Assembly: GCF_003626695.1 (NCBI RefSeq)
Contig: NZ_RBAH01000004.1
Span: forward strand, 62,001-126,000
DNA: 64,000 nucleotides
Reading direction: 5' to 3'
Source of the DNA: Paenibacillus ginsengarvi
GTDB taxonomy: Bacteria > Bacillota > Bacilli > Paenibacillales > NBRC-103111
Shown: one piece after another, positions 1 through 7,954 of the stretch
How positions within the stretch are numbered: the first letter of the stretch is position 1
Layout of the letters: every line of letters begins with the position of its first letter
Program-made: the position numbers and the translations under genes
Notes under the pieces: model-generated
The model's input: the letters and a program-made list of their open reading frames with translations, nothing else
The model's database searches: none
What the model was told of the DNA's origin: nothing

Positions 1-147
1 GAAGCCGTCGGGCGGGTGAACATCCGTATCGAATACGAGGGCAAGACGTATTCCGGGCGCGCGATGGATACGGATATTATTAAAGCGAGCGCGACTGCGT
101 TCCTGAACGGCATCAACGCCATCGTGCTGGATTTGGCCAAAGCCTAA
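1..147 (+). CDS. leuA: 2-isopropylmalate synthase, C-terminal end (partial)
   Basis: Open from the first base to TAA at 145-147, so only the last 48 residues are present. The segment reads GRVNIRIEYEGKTYSGRAMD followed by TDIIKAS and an Asn-containing helix. This matches the end of the regulatory (LeuA dimerisation) domain of 2-isopropylmalate synthase, where a Gly-x-Gly/Arg loop precedes a DTDII-x-AS motif. The enzyme condenses acetyl-CoA with 2-oxoisovalerate in leucine synthesis and this domain binds the feedback inhibitor leucine. Citramalate synthase or a second isopropylmalate synthase paralogue shares the domain, so the exact member of the family is inferred. Confidence 0.8.
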   Translation, partial: EAVGRVNIRIEYEGKTYSGRAMDTDIIKASATAFLNGINAIVLDLAKA

Positions 148-173
148 ACATCCAGCCGCTCAGCCGAAAGAAA

Positions 174-205
174 CCCTCCGAAACCGAAGCTTCGGTTTCG
201 GAGGG
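174..205 (-). terminator. Perfect 32-bp palindrome, terminator between convergent genes
   Basis: The two 16-base arms (CCCTCCGAAACCGAAG and its reverse complement) pair perfectly. On the minus strand the stem is followed by TTTCTTTC, so it probably terminates the HAD gene that ends at 237. On the plus strand, after leuA, there is no T-tract; termination of leuA here is weaker inference. Confidence 0.7.
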
Positions 206-236
206 CTCTCACGGTGCGGCTCCAACTGCCTGGCGA

Positions 237-1013
237 TTAATCGATCAAGCCCGCATACCGCAAGCCGTTGCCAATCCCGTCTTCCTCGACATGGGTCGTG
301 ATATAATCCGCATAGGGCTTCAGCTCTTCATGGGCATTGCCCATCGCGATACCGAGACCGACCAGAGCGAGCATTTCTTTGTCGTTCAGACCGTCGCCGA
401 AAGCGACCGCAGCTTCAGGCGAAACGCCGACATGCGCAAGCAGCGCTTCAATCCCCTGCGCTTTCGAACGGTCATCCGGCATAACATCCATTGCCTTCTC
501 GTGCCAACGGATCATCTTCAAGCCGGGCACCGCGCGTTCGTATAGAGGCTCCTCGGCCGATTCGCAGTGGAGAAACATTTGATAGATCGGCTGCTTTTGC
601 CAAAATTCCGGATCGTAGCCGGGAAGGTCCACTCGCAGCGAAGTAACGGACTCCAGCATCAGCGGATCGGAATCATTATTCGTATAAAAGGCGGAATGGC
701 TCTCAAAAACGAGGCTGTGACGATGCCGGGCCGCATGGCTGACAAACGCCTTGACACTCGCCTGCGGGATTTCCCGGCTGAACACCGGCTCCCCCTTATA
801 AACGACGTACGCCCCGTTCAAGCTCACATAGGAATCGATGCCCAGCGTCTCCAGGAGTGGAGCGAAAAAATAAGGCGCCCTTCCGGTAGCAATGACCGCC
901 TCTACGCCGCGGCTTTGCAGTTCGCGAATCGCTTGCACCGTGCCCGGCGGAATTTGCTTGCGATCATCAACGAGCGTACCGTCGATATCGAAAAATACGA
1001 TTTTGTAAGACAT
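237..1013 (-). CDS. Cof-type HAD-superfamily phosphatase
   Basis: The 258-residue protein starts MSYKIVFFDIDGTLVDD. The DIDGT is HAD motif I, with nucleophile and acid/base aspartates; ATGRA is motif II and GDGLNDKEML is motif III/IV. The large cap between them is the Cof/YcsE (type IIB) arrangement. Family members dephosphorylate small sugar phosphates and cofactors such as FMN or PLP; the substrate here is unknown. The frame is open 31 codons further upstream, but I use ATG at 1013 because GGAG lies 8-9 bases before it and the HAD core starts at once. It converges on leuA and ends at the palindrome at 174-205. Confidence 0.85.
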   Translation of the reverse strand: MSYKIVFFDIDGTLVDDRKQIPPGTVQAIRELQSRGVEAVIATGRAPYFFAPLLETLGIDSYVSLNGAYVVYKGEPVFSREIPQASVKAFVSHAARHRHSLVFESHSAFYTNNDSDPLMLESVTSLRVDLPGYDPEFWQKQPIYQMFLHCESAEEPLYERAVPGLKMIRWHEKAMDVMPDDRSKAQGIEALLAHVGVSPEAAVAFGDGLNDKEMLALVGLGIAMGNAHEELKPYADYITTHVEEDGIGNGLRYAGLID

Positions 1014-1144
1014 GCCGATTCTCCGTTCGTGTACCAAGCTGAAGGTGGCCGGTCGGACAACTTCGCAATTGCCGTTTTGCCCGCCGTACCCGTCCAACGA
1101 TACCACGAATGGAGCGCTTCGTCCATCGCCTTTTTACATAACGA

Positions 1145-1369
1145 TTACCACAAATACCGCTTATACACCCAACTGCCGATCATGACGATGACGCCCAGTA
1201 CGAGATTAAGCCATCCTGAGAACACAGCGGTTTTGCGTTCTTTTTCCGTCCCGGGGTCCGCTTTGTAATGCTTGGCGTCAACCCATAACATGTACGCGCC
1301 CGAAGCTAGAAACAACCATATAATGTAATTCAGATAACCGATATAGCTGGAGCCCACCACTTGCAACAC
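1145..1369 (-). CDS. Small two-TM membrane protein downstream of gerC
   Basis: This 74-residue protein has two predicted membrane helices, about residues 10-30 and 50-69, joined by a charged loop (DAKHYKADPGTEKERK). It resembles the small membrane proteins called CLC_0170 family in Paenibacillus and clostridia; that match is from memory and tentative. The reading frame opens with GTG and has no strong ribosome binding site. It lies 33 bp after gerC on the same strand and is probably the last gene of the germination operon. Its function is unknown; location suggests a role in the spore inner membrane or in germinant-receptor assembly. Confidence 0.6.
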   Translation of the reverse strand: MLQVVGSSYIGYLNYIIWLFLASGAYMLWVDAKHYKADPGTEKERKTAVFSGWLNLVLGVIVMIGSWVYKRYLW

Positions 1370-1402
1370 ATCCGTTTCATGTATTCGCGCCGTGCTTGCC
1401 GA

Positions 1403-2680
1403 TTATGTGATCTTGCCTCCGACTCTGCGGATGCTGTTGGTCACTTGCACTTCCACTTTAATATGTTTGTAAAGCTCCTCCCATTTATCCTTCGTGCCGA
1501 TTTCTTTATTCCAATAACTCGGCTGTTTGGCCCGGACATATTCCCCGAAGCCGAAAATATCCGCCCCCTTCTGCTGAGTTTTGCGGATCAATTTTTTATA
1601 ATAGTCAGGCGTATACTTGGACATATTCTTCTCGATCTCGGAGATTACTTCCGGCGATAGCTGTACCTCCTCGTTCGATTTCTCCTTCAGATTGCCTTCG
1701 TTATGGATTTTGACGTGAATTTCCGGCTTGTCTCCCACGATAGCTACATCGATGCGGGCTTTCCGGTGGGTAACCTGATACATAATGGCCGTGTTCGAAC
1801 CGGGTATCGTGGCCAGCGTCGAATAGCCGCCCTCCTGCAAATTCCGGATGCCCATAAAAACGCCGATATCGAGCGGCTCCGTCGTTTCAACCAGCCGGTC
1901 CGAACGGAACAAGGCAAGTCCTGCAATCTGAACGCTGTTATCCTTGACCAATCTCGTATAAACGAGAAAAGGATCGGTTCCTTTGGACGATGCGGCGCTC
2001 CAAAACACCCCGGCAAAAGCGTTGGGCAGCTTTCCCATCTGGACGGCGTGGTCCATCGTGCTGAGCAGGTACAGGATCGGCACCCGCTCGAGCTGCGGCG
2101 TTATCCGCATATACGCACCGGCATCCCCCTCGGTCACAATCATCCACGTTGTTCGCCGCACATCGGGGTTGCGCCGCAAATACTCGTTAATGTTCGTAAG
2201 TCCGGTTTCGGCGACTTCCTTGGAAATGGCAATGACGCGCACATGCCCCCAGAATAGCTTATGCGGCACTTCCTGCTGGATCGTATTGAAGGCGTCGTCA
2301 ATCGTAAGCCCGGTGGCGCTGTGGATCCACACCGGCTTTTGCCCCGGCCCGCTTCCCCCGCCCGATTCGCTTGGACCGAGCGGAATGCGTCCGGGCACCG
2401 CGAGCTGCAAGGTTACCTGAAGCGGCGGCGATTTCGTTACGGGCGGATCGCCGAAATACGTCAAGTTTTTCGATTGCTCGATTTTGTTATCCGGTGCCTT
2501 GTCGATGGCGATCCCTAGAATCATCGCCCGTTCCTCGATTTCGAGCCGGTCCCAGCAGCCGGTGACCAGCGTCGACAAAAGCGTGAGTACGAGCAGCGCG
2601 AGAGGTCCCGCCTTATGTCGCCTCCGGCTTCCGTTCGGAGCCGTCCCCGTTATATGTCGATGCAGGTCGTTCACCGGCAT
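1403..2680 (-). CDS. Spore germination lipoprotein, Ger(x)C family
   Basis: The 425-residue protein has a basic N-terminus, a hydrophobic signal at about 25-40 and a lipobox LVTGC with the lipidated Cys at about 42, followed by WDRLEIEERAMILGIAIDK. The WD(R)xEI motif right after the Cys is diagnostic of GerAC/GerBC/GerKC. GerC is the lipid-anchored C subunit of the spore germinant receptor, on the outer face of the inner spore membrane. The gene overlaps gerB by 68 bp. ATG at 2680 sits only 1-2 bases after an AAGGGGGG ribosome site; GTG at 2674 (third codon) has better spacing and may be the true start. Confidence 0.9.
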   Translation of the reverse strand: MPVNDLHRHITGTAPNGSRRRHKAGPLALLVLTLLSTLVTGCWDRLEIEERAMILGIAIDKAPDNKIEQSKNLTYFGDPPVTKSPPLQVTLQLAVPGRIPLGPSESGGGSGPGQKPVWIHSATGLTIDDAFNTIQQEVPHKLFWGHVRVIAISKEVAETGLTNINEYLRRNPDVRRTTWMIVTEGDAGAYMRITPQLERVPILYLLSTMDHAVQMGKLPNAFAGVFWSAASSKGTDPFLVYTRLVKDNSVQIAGLALFRSDRLVETTEPLDIGVFMGIRNLQEGGYSTLATIPGSNTAIMYQVTHRKARIDVAIVGDKPEIHVKIHNEGNLKEKSNEEVQLSPEVISEIEKNMSKYTPDYYKKLIRKTQQKGADIFGFGEYVRAKQPSYWNKEIGTKDKWEELYKHIKVEVQVTNSIRRVGGKIT

Positions 2681-3764
2681 TCCCCCCTTTTCGTCGTATC
2701 AGCGCGACAACAAACAGCAGCATCGGGTAAACGATCGTAATCAGTAGCCCGACTTTGCCCACAAACGATATCGTGTAATACATGTCCGGAACGTTCTTCG
2801 GCATCATCGCCACCGTGAACACATACGGCAACAGCATGAACGAGAACAGCTTATGGTCTTTCAGCCTCAGCAGTTGGCTGACGGAATGGATGGTAAAATA
2901 GTAACCGGAAAACAGTGTCGTAAACACCGCGATAACCCACAAGCCCAGAAAAGCGGCATCCAGGCGCTCCAAAATATTGGCCGGCAGCGAGGTGACTTTG
3001 GCCAGCTCTAGCGTTGGCCAGAGCAGCTTCTTGGCCTCCTCCGGGCCGAATACGGATATGGTGGCCGTCACGATCAGCACGTATAACCCACCGGCGATGC
3101 ACAGCCCCCACACCGCCGCACGGCCCGCCCTTGGCGGATTGCGCATGAACGGGATAATCATGGTCAGAACAAAGGCCCCGTTAAACAGCGAGGCAATCGT
3201 TGCAAGCTCATGCAGCATATTGTGGCCGTCCTGCCCCCAAATCGGCTGAAGGTACAACACGTTCGCATTTTTGAGCGACAAGGCGATAATGATCAATCCC
3301 GGAAATAAGACGAGCGGGACGTAAAATTGGTGGATATACACGAACGTCGTAATGCTTGTTCGGGTCGATAATGCAGCCAAAAGCAACATGACGATAACCG
3401 TAACGTCGAGCGGCGTTTTTTTCAGGACGTTTGTTACGACTACTTCTCCGAATTCGCGGGAGGTGAGCGCAGTCAGCTCGCCGAAAAACAAAATAATGAG
3501 CAAAGCGCCGATTCGGGCCGGCCATTTGCCGATCAACGCCTCGCTGTACTGCACAATCGTTTGACTCGGGAAACGCTGGCCGAGCTTCGTTATGAAATAC
3601 AAGCCGAAAAAAGCGATAACCGCCGCTGCTGCTGTAAGCAGCGGCGCGCCGGGACCGGCCCCTCTGGCAGCGAACAGCGGAAGCGGAAGCACCCCCACTC
3701 CGATGATCGTGCTAGTGATGACGGTCGCCGCTTGAATCGCGGTCACTTGTCTGGGATTGTCCAT
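2613..3764 (-). CDS. Spore germination permease-like protein, GerAB family
   Basis: The 383-residue polytopic protein has about ten hydrophobic segments and begins with QVTAIQAATVITSTIIGVGVL, the typical first helix of the GerAB/ArcD/ProY (spore permease) family. It is the B subunit of the germinant receptor, distantly related to amino-acid permeases and, in other species, forming the germinant binding pocket. It overlaps gerA upstream by 53 bp and gerC downstream by 68 bp, so the three genes are likely translationally coupled. The germinant cannot be told from sequence. The C-terminal tail is short, hydrophilic and basic. Confidence 0.92.
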   Translation of the reverse strand: MDNPRQVTAIQAATVITSTIIGVGVLPLPLFAARGAGPGAPLLTAAAAVIAFFGLYFITKLGQRFPSQTIVQYSEALIGKWPARIGALLIILFFGELTALTSREFGEVVVTNVLKKTPLDVTVIVMLLLAALSTRTSITTFVYIHQFYVPLVLFPGLIIIALSLKNANVLYLQPIWGQDGHNMLHELATIASLFNGAFVLTMIIPFMRNPPRAGRAAVWGLCIAGGLYVLIVTATISVFGPEEAKKLLWPTLELAKVTSLPANILERLDAAFLGLWVIAVFTTLFSGYYFTIHSVSQLLRLKDHKLFSFMLLPYVFTVAMMPKNVPDMYYTISFVGKVGLLITIVYPMLLFVVALIRRKGGNAGERPASTYNGDGSERKPEAT

Positions 3765-5415
3765 CCCGCCCGCCTCCTTTGTCCGAATTTCCGACAGTCA
3801 GCGGATCCAGCGTATTGTGCTTCGATCTCTCCAGCTGTTCATAGCTTTGCGAACCGACTCTCGTTTTGTCCGGCGTATGCAGCATGGCCGGACGCCGCTT
3901 CATCCACCAGAGCGGAGCGCGGAAGACCGTATCCTTGAAGCCTTCGAAGTTGCCGGGCACAATCGGACTGAGGTACGGCACGCCGAACGATTTCAGCGTA
4001 AGCATATGGTTCGTAATCAAAATCAAACCGACCATGACCCCGTACAAGCCGAACATCCCGGCAATGATGATGATCGGAAAACGCAGCAGCCGAAGCGCCA
4101 ATGCCGCATTGTAAGCGGGAGTGGCAAACGAGCCGATCGTCGTTAAAGCAATGATTACGACTGTGATCGGGCTGACGAAGCCGGCCGAAACGGCCGCTTG
4201 GCCGACAACCAGCACGCCGACGATCGACAGCGCTCCCCCGACCTGTTGCGGCAGCCGGATCGTCGCCTCCCGCAGCACCTCCATCGATATTTCCATGACG
4301 AGCACTTCGACTACGGTCGGAAACGGTACGCCCGACCTCCCTCCCGCAACCGCAACGGCAAATTCGGTCGGAATCAATTCCGGATTAAACGAAATGACCG
4401 CGACGTATAGCGCCGGGAACACAAGCGAGAACAGAAGCGCCACCAGACGGGCAATCCGAATGAAGCTGACCAGCAGGAACCGTTCCGCATAATCCTCGGT
4501 CGTCTGGTAAAACTGGCTGAACACCGTAGGCGCCAGTAACGCGATCGGCGAACCGTCGACCATTATGACGACGCGTCCCTCCAGCAAGCTCGCCACCGCC
4601 TTGTCGGGACGTTCCGTAACCTGGATTTGCGGAAACGGCGAATAGTGATTATCTTCGATGAACTGCTCCACATAACCCGAATCGATAATGCCGTCGATCT
4701 CGATTTTGGATAACCGGTGCTGCACTTCTTCCACCAATGCCGGATTTACGATACCATCCACGTAAATAACCGCTACGCAAGAACGCGTATATTTCCCGAT
4801 TTTGTTGATTTTGATCCGCAGCTCCGGCGCTTGCAGACGGTAGCGGATGAGCGAAATGTTCGTCATTAAGTTTTCGATGAAGCCTTCCCGGGGACCGCGT
4901 ATGACCTGCTCGGTTTCCGGCTGGTCGATCGAACGCTTGTCCACGTTTCTTGTGCAGAAGACGAACGCTTCCTTGATGCCTTCCACATGTACGACCGTGC
5001 TGCCGTTCAGCAGCTCCTCGATAACGCCTGCCATCGTTTCTTCCGTCCGTCCGTCGCATGAGAACAAATAATCGTTCAGCAGCTCCTGCTTCAGGTCGAT
5101 TTCCGGCGCATCCCGGCGCCTCGTGCCGATTGTCATGAACGATTTGATCGCTTCCTGATGGCCTCCGTTCGTTAACGTCGGAAAATAAAACGCAACAGCC
5201 GGCGTATCGCCCATCACCTGAATTCGGCGAACGACAAAATCGTCGCTGATGTCGAAACGCTCCCGCATATAGGAGATCGTATGCTCGATGTTTTCCGTAA
5301 ACGGCTCGTCGTCCGTCTGCTTTTCATCGCTCTTATGCCGAGCCCGAGCCTGTTCGTTCGCCCCGCTTTTTTTCTGCTTGCTCCAAGGAAACCTCAGCAC
5401 CGGAATCACCGCCAT
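3712..5415 (-). CDS. Spore germination protein, GerA family
   Basis: The 567-residue protein has a soluble N-terminal half (ENIEHTISYMRERFDISDDF, then a CDGRTEETM-type region) and a membrane half with about five helices from residue 300 on. This is the layout of GerAA/GerKA A subunits. The loop PFPQIQVTERPDKAVASLLE and the following GRVVIMVDGSP are conserved in the family. The N-terminus carries a lysine-rich stretch and the C-terminal tail is long and charged. It is the first gene of the gerA-gerB-gerC unit, with a likely sigma-G promoter about 64-93 bp upstream. Confidence 0.92.
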   Translation of the reverse strand: MAVIPVLRFPWSKQKKSGANEQARARHKSDEKQTDDEPFTENIEHTISYMRERFDISDDFVVRRIQVMGDTPAVAFYFPTLTNGGHQEAIKSFMTIGTRRRDAPEIDLKQELLNDYLFSCDGRTEETMAGVIEELLNGSTVVHVEGIKEAFVFCTRNVDKRSIDQPETEQVIRGPREGFIENLMTNISLIRYRLQAPELRIKINKIGKYTRSCVAVIYVDGIVNPALVEEVQHRLSKIEIDGIIDSGYVEQFIEDNHYSPFPQIQVTERPDKAVASLLEGRVVIMVDGSPIALLAPTVFSQFYQTTEDYAERFLLVSFIRIARLVALLFSLVFPALYVAVISFNPELIPTEFAVAVAGGRSGVPFPTVVEVLVMEISMEVLREATIRLPQQVGGALSIVGVLVVGQAAVSAGFVSPITVVIIALTTIGSFATPAYNAALALRLLRFPIIIIAGMFGLYGVMVGLILITNHMLTLKSFGVPYLSPIVPGNFEGFKDTVFRAPLWWMKRRPAMLHTPDKTRVGSQSYEQLERSKHNTLDPLTVGNSDKGGGRDGQSQTSDRDSSGDRHH

Positions 5416-5478
5416 CCCGTTTTCGTCGTTGTGCCCGTCTTCCTTTTATACCAAAAAGAGAACGAACTTGATCGCATT

Positions 5479-5508
5479 TAGTATGGTGAACGTTTCCACG
5501 TGATATGC
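5479..5508 (-). promoter_or_regulatory. Likely sigma-G promoter of the ger operon
   Basis: Read on the minus strand there is GCATA (5508-5504), an 18-base spacer and CATACTA (5485-5479). These fit the forespore sigma-G consensus gHATR / CATnHTA, and 18 is an accepted spacing. The -10 element ends about 64 bases before the gerA start codon. Sigma-F has a related consensus and cannot be excluded. Confidence 0.65.
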
Positions 5509-5534
5509 ATCGAACGTTTTTTTGAAAAAATGGC

Positions 5535-5569
5535 CAAAAAAAACAATCCCCACAGCGCTCTTCAAGCGC
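5535..5569 (-). terminator. Weak intrinsic terminator after the CobW-type gene
   Basis: On the minus strand GCGCT-TGAAG-AGCGC can form a 5-bp hairpin, followed after about ten bases by eight Ts. The stem is short and the gap to the T-run long, so this is a moderate call. Confidence 0.4.
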
Positions 5570-5588
5570 GCGAGAATCGTTAAAAAAG

Positions 5589-6596
5589 TCAGGAATATGG
5601 CGGTTCAGTCAGCTTCTTTAGTTCGTCCTCCAGCCAGGCTTTGTCGAAATGCTCACCGATGAAAACGGCGACATCCGGCACTTCACCCTGGGGATTGATT
5701 TTCATCAGATCCAGCTGTTTGTAAGCGTATTGGAACATGAACCGGGACGATGTATCCGTAAAAGATAAAATGCCCTTGGCCCGATAGATATCATCCGGCA
5801 GCCGCCCCATCATCGCCTCGAACCGCTCGCTATCGATTGCCTCGTCGAAGTAGCGCGTATAAGCCATGACGTGGGCGTGCGAATGATGGGCATGTTCCTC
5901 ATGCGTGTGCGGGTCTTTGCGGCCGCAGCCGCACGCCTCTTCCGCTTGATGCCTTTCCGCTTGACCGATTGGCTGCCCCTGCCCTCCGTGCTCCAGCATG
6001 TCGATATCGATCTGCGCTTCCACGGTGCGGTAAATCGGAGCGAACGAATTCCACTCCCGCAGCAGCGTCTCAAGCTCGTCCGCCTGCGCCTCGCTCATAT
6101 TGTCGACCTTATTCAGCAGCAGCACCGTGGCGCAGCGAATCTGCTCCTTCATCAGCCGGTAAGTTTGTCCTTTCCCTTTCTCCGCTTGACCATGCAGATG
6201 CACCGCATCTACAACCGTCACCACCTGCTTCAGCTCAACCTGCTTCAGCATCGACGCATCGCCGACGGCATCGATAATTTCAAGCGGATTGGCCGCTCCC
6301 GTCGATTCGATCAGCAGCAGATCGGGCCGGGACTCGTCGACCAGCTTCATCATCTCCAGCCCCAAATCGCCGCGGACGGTGCAGCATATACAGCCGCCGA
6401 GCATCTCCGCCATGCGCACCTCTTCTCCGATCTGGATGCCGTCCAGATTGACCTCCCCAAGCTCGTTCATAATAACAGCCGGCCTCAGCCCAGCCTGCTC
6501 GGCCGTTTCCAGCCATCGCTTCAATAAAGTCGTTTTGCCGCTGCCGAGAAAGCCGGACAGCAAATAAACCGGAATTGTTCCCGTCTGCTCCGTCAT
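5589..6596 (-). CDS. CobW/YciC-type G3E GTPase, likely metallochaperone
   Basis: The 335-residue protein has a Walker A motif GFLGSGKTT (residues 15-23), the metal-binding GGCICCT motif (about 67-73), ESTGAANP and an NKVD specificity motif. A Cys/His-rich stretch (CGCGRKDPHTHEEHAHHSHAH, interrupted) lies near residues 218-240, before the CobW C-terminal domain. The CxCC motif and His-rich insert are typical of the zinc-related COG0523 branch (YciC/ZagA), which uses GTP to deliver metal to target enzymes. No clear Zur palindrome is visible in the 106 bp before the start. Cobalt or nickel handling remains possible. The gene stands alone and diverges from a small plus-strand gene. Confidence 0.85.
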   Translation of the reverse strand: MTEQTGTIPVYLLSGFLGSGKTTLLKRWLETAEQAGLRPAVIMNELGEVNLDGIQIGEEVRMAEMLGGCICCTVRGDLGLEMMKLVDESRPDLLLIESTGAANPLEIIDAVGDASMLKQVELKQVVTVVDAVHLHGQAEKGKGQTYRLMKEQIRCATVLLLNKVDNMSEAQADELETLLREWNSFAPIYRTVEAQIDIDMLEHGGQGQPIGQAERHQAEEACGCGRKDPHTHEEHAHHSHAHVMAYTRYFDEAIDSERFEAMMGRLPDDIYRAKGILSFTDTSSRFMFQYAYKQLDLMKINPQGEVPDVAVFIGEHFDKAWLEDELKKLTEPPYS

Positions 6597-6702
6597 GTTC
6601 CCTCACCGTTCTTCCTTCTGTATTCTTTACTACTTTATTACAACGCGCAACATGAAGCAAAAACCGCGAAACCGGACAGCCTAAAAGCAAGGAGGCTGAT
6701 CT

Positions 6703-6897
6703 ATGATGGATGAACAAGAAATACGCGCGCTCGAACCGATCTATACGGGAAATACGCGTCATCTTACCGAAGGCGAAGCTTACGCCATCAAGAACGATCC
6801 GAATTACGTGAACGAATATGACGACGAAAGCTTGCTTGAAAATATTCCCGGCATTTTGCTGGCCGGCTCGCGCCTGCGTCCGAATCAGCCAGACTAA
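6703..6897 (+). CDS. Small acidic protein of unknown function
   Basis: The 64-residue protein begins MMDEQEIRALEPIYTGNTRH and is rich in Glu, Asp and Asn. It has no membrane segment, Cys or recognisable motif. A strong AAGGAGG site sits seven bases before ATG at 6703, and a stem-loop with a T-run follows, so the gene call is solid although the product is not recognised. It is divergent from the CobW-type gene with 106 bp between starts. Confidence 0.65.
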   Translation: MMDEQEIRALEPIYTGNTRHLTEGEAYAIKNDPNYVNEYDDESLLENIPGILLAGSRLRPNQPD

Positions 6898-6931
6898 CAG
6901 GACCCTATGGAACAGGTGTCTCGGTCAGCAC

Positions 6932-6984
6932 AAATAGAGTCTTTCCTCGGGAGCAATCGCCCCTTATGAGAAAGGCTCTATTTT
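6932..6984 (+). terminator. Intrinsic terminator after the small acidic protein
   Basis: AAATAGAG-t-CTTTC pairs with GAAAG-g-CTCTATTT across a GC-containing loop and ends in TTTT. The A-rich 5' arm makes it potentially bidirectional, also serving nrdR, which ends at 7010 on the other strand. Confidence 0.65.
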
Positions 6985-7009
6985 GCCGCGTACGGGCTTG
7001 CCAGGGTGC

Positions 7010-7480
7010 TTACTTGGAGGGATCGGTATGCTTGCCAAGCAGCTGATTCAATTCCTTCATAAACATGTTGATGTCTTTGAACTGGCGATATACCGAGGCG
7101 AATCGGACGTAGGCTACCTCGTCGACAGGATACAGCTGCTCCATGACGAGCTCGCCGATTTCCCTGCTCGCTACCTCCGCATACGCGTGGCTGCGCATTT
7201 CCTTCTCCACCTCGGATACGATGGCTTCGAGCTGCTCCGCCGATACCGGCCGTTTCTCGCAGGCGCGGATCAGGCCGCGCAGCATTTTGTCGCGGTTGAA
7301 TTCTTCGCGGCTGCCGTCTTTTTTAATAACGATCAGCGGCGTTTCCTCCACCATCTCGAACGTGGTGAACCGGCGCTGGCATCTTTCGCATTCGCGGCGG
7401 CGACGGATCGACTTGTTGTCGTTAGCGGGCCTTGAATCGAGCACTTTTGTGCCGGAATAATCGCAATAAGGGCATTTCAT
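7010..7480 (-). CDS. nrdR: Transcriptional repressor NrdR
   Basis: The 156-residue protein starts [21 protein letters not shown] plus [17 protein letters not shown] form the four-Cys zinc ribbon (about residues 3-34), and the rest is the ATP-cone domain that binds ATP/dATP. This length and sequence are standard for NrdR, which represses ribonucleotide reductase genes when dATP is high. The start follows TAGGAGGG with good spacing. No nrd genes lie in the window. The gene is separate from the polA-coaE group, which in other Bacillota is often close to nrdR and dnaB. Confidence 0.97.
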   Translation of the reverse strand: MKCPYCDYSGTKVLDSRPANDNKSIRRRRECERCQRRFTTFEMVEETPLIVIKKDGSREEFNRDKMLRGLIRACEKRPVSAEQLEAIVSEVEKEMRSHAYAEVASREIGELVMEQLYPVDEVAYVRFASVYRQFKDINMFMKELNQLLGKHTDPSK

Positions 7481-7498
7481 GGGGGGTGTCCCTCCTAA

Positions 7499-7577
7499 GC
7501 AAAGCTGACTTCGTAGCGTGTACCGAACTTTTGCGGAGCAAAAGTTAACTTCATAAGCGTATACCGAGATTTTGCTG
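7499..7577 (+). repeat. Two imperfect tandem repeats of about 39 bp with a central hairpin
   Basis: Units at 7499-7537 and 7538-7577 share about four fifths of their bases (both begin GCAAA and contain GTA(T)ACCGA). At the junction AACTTTTGC and GCAAAAGTT (7526-7534 and 7538-7546) form a perfect 9-bp stem with a 3-base loop. No T-run follows, so it is not an obvious terminator. The element lies between nrdR and the SASP gene. Confidence 0.6.
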
Positions 7578-7595
7578 CGTTACCATACAATCCCT

Positions 7596-7625
7596 GTAAT
7601 GAACGGCACGATTCCGCACATAATA
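7596..7625 (+). promoter_or_regulatory. Candidate sigma-G promoter of the SASP gene
   Basis: CATAATA at 7619-7625 fits the sigma-G -10 consensus CATnHTA. GTAAT at 7596-7600, 18 bases upstream, is a poor -35 match (three of five positions). The assignment leans on the -10 and on the known forespore control of SASP genes. Confidence 0.5.
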
Positions 7626-7655
7626 CAATTACAATCGACAAGGAGGTGAGACGAA

Positions 7656-7880
7656 ATGGCACAAGGACAATCGCGTTCGAGCAACTCGCTTGTTGTTCCT
7701 CAAGCAAATGCTGCTCTTGACCAACTGAAATATGAAGTAGCTCAAGAGCTTGGCATTGCGATTCCGCAAGACGGCTACATGGGCAACATGGCTACTCGCG
7801 ATGCCGGTTCTATCGGTGGTAACATCACCCGTAAACTGGTACAAATCGCTGAGCAACAACTCGCCGGCCGTCAAGCTTAA
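7656..7880 (+). CDS. Alpha/beta-type small acid-soluble spore protein
   Basis: The 74-residue protein contains NSLVVPQANAALDQLKYEVA, ELGI and GNMATRDAGSIGGNITRKLV. These are the two conserved helices of alpha/beta SASPs, with the E-(I/V/L)-A type cleavage site for the Gpr protease in the YEVAQELGI region. These proteins coat spore DNA, shift it toward an A-like form and protect it from UV and chemicals, then supply amino acids at outgrowth. AAGGAGGTGAG precedes the start with ideal spacing. It is a single-gene unit with its own terminator. Confidence 0.97.
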   Translation: MAQGQSRSSNSLVVPQANAALDQLKYEVAQELGIAIPQDGYMGNMATRDAGSIGGNITRKLVQIAEQQLAGRQA

Positions 7881-7895
7881 TCGATGATAGATAGG

Positions 7896-7940
7896 AAAGT
7901 GCTGGGCTTTTCTCCTGCCGGAGATGAGTCCGGCACTTTT
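7896..7940. terminator. Bidirectional intrinsic terminator (SASP gene and transglycosylase gene)
   Basis: AAAGTGCTGG pairs with CCGGCACTTT in a 10-bp stem with one G-T pair; the loop holds a second small hairpin (TCTCC/GGAGA). TTTTATTT follows on the plus strand and the 5' arm supplies an A-run, so convergent genes can share it. Confidence 0.8.
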
Positions 7941-7954
7941 ATTTGTTTGCCTGC

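Noticed and set aside
6597..6702. Zur box before the CobW-type GTPase gene
   Set aside because: TTGTAATAAAGTAGTAA is loosely similar to a Zur site but lacks the dyad symmetry of the known consensus.
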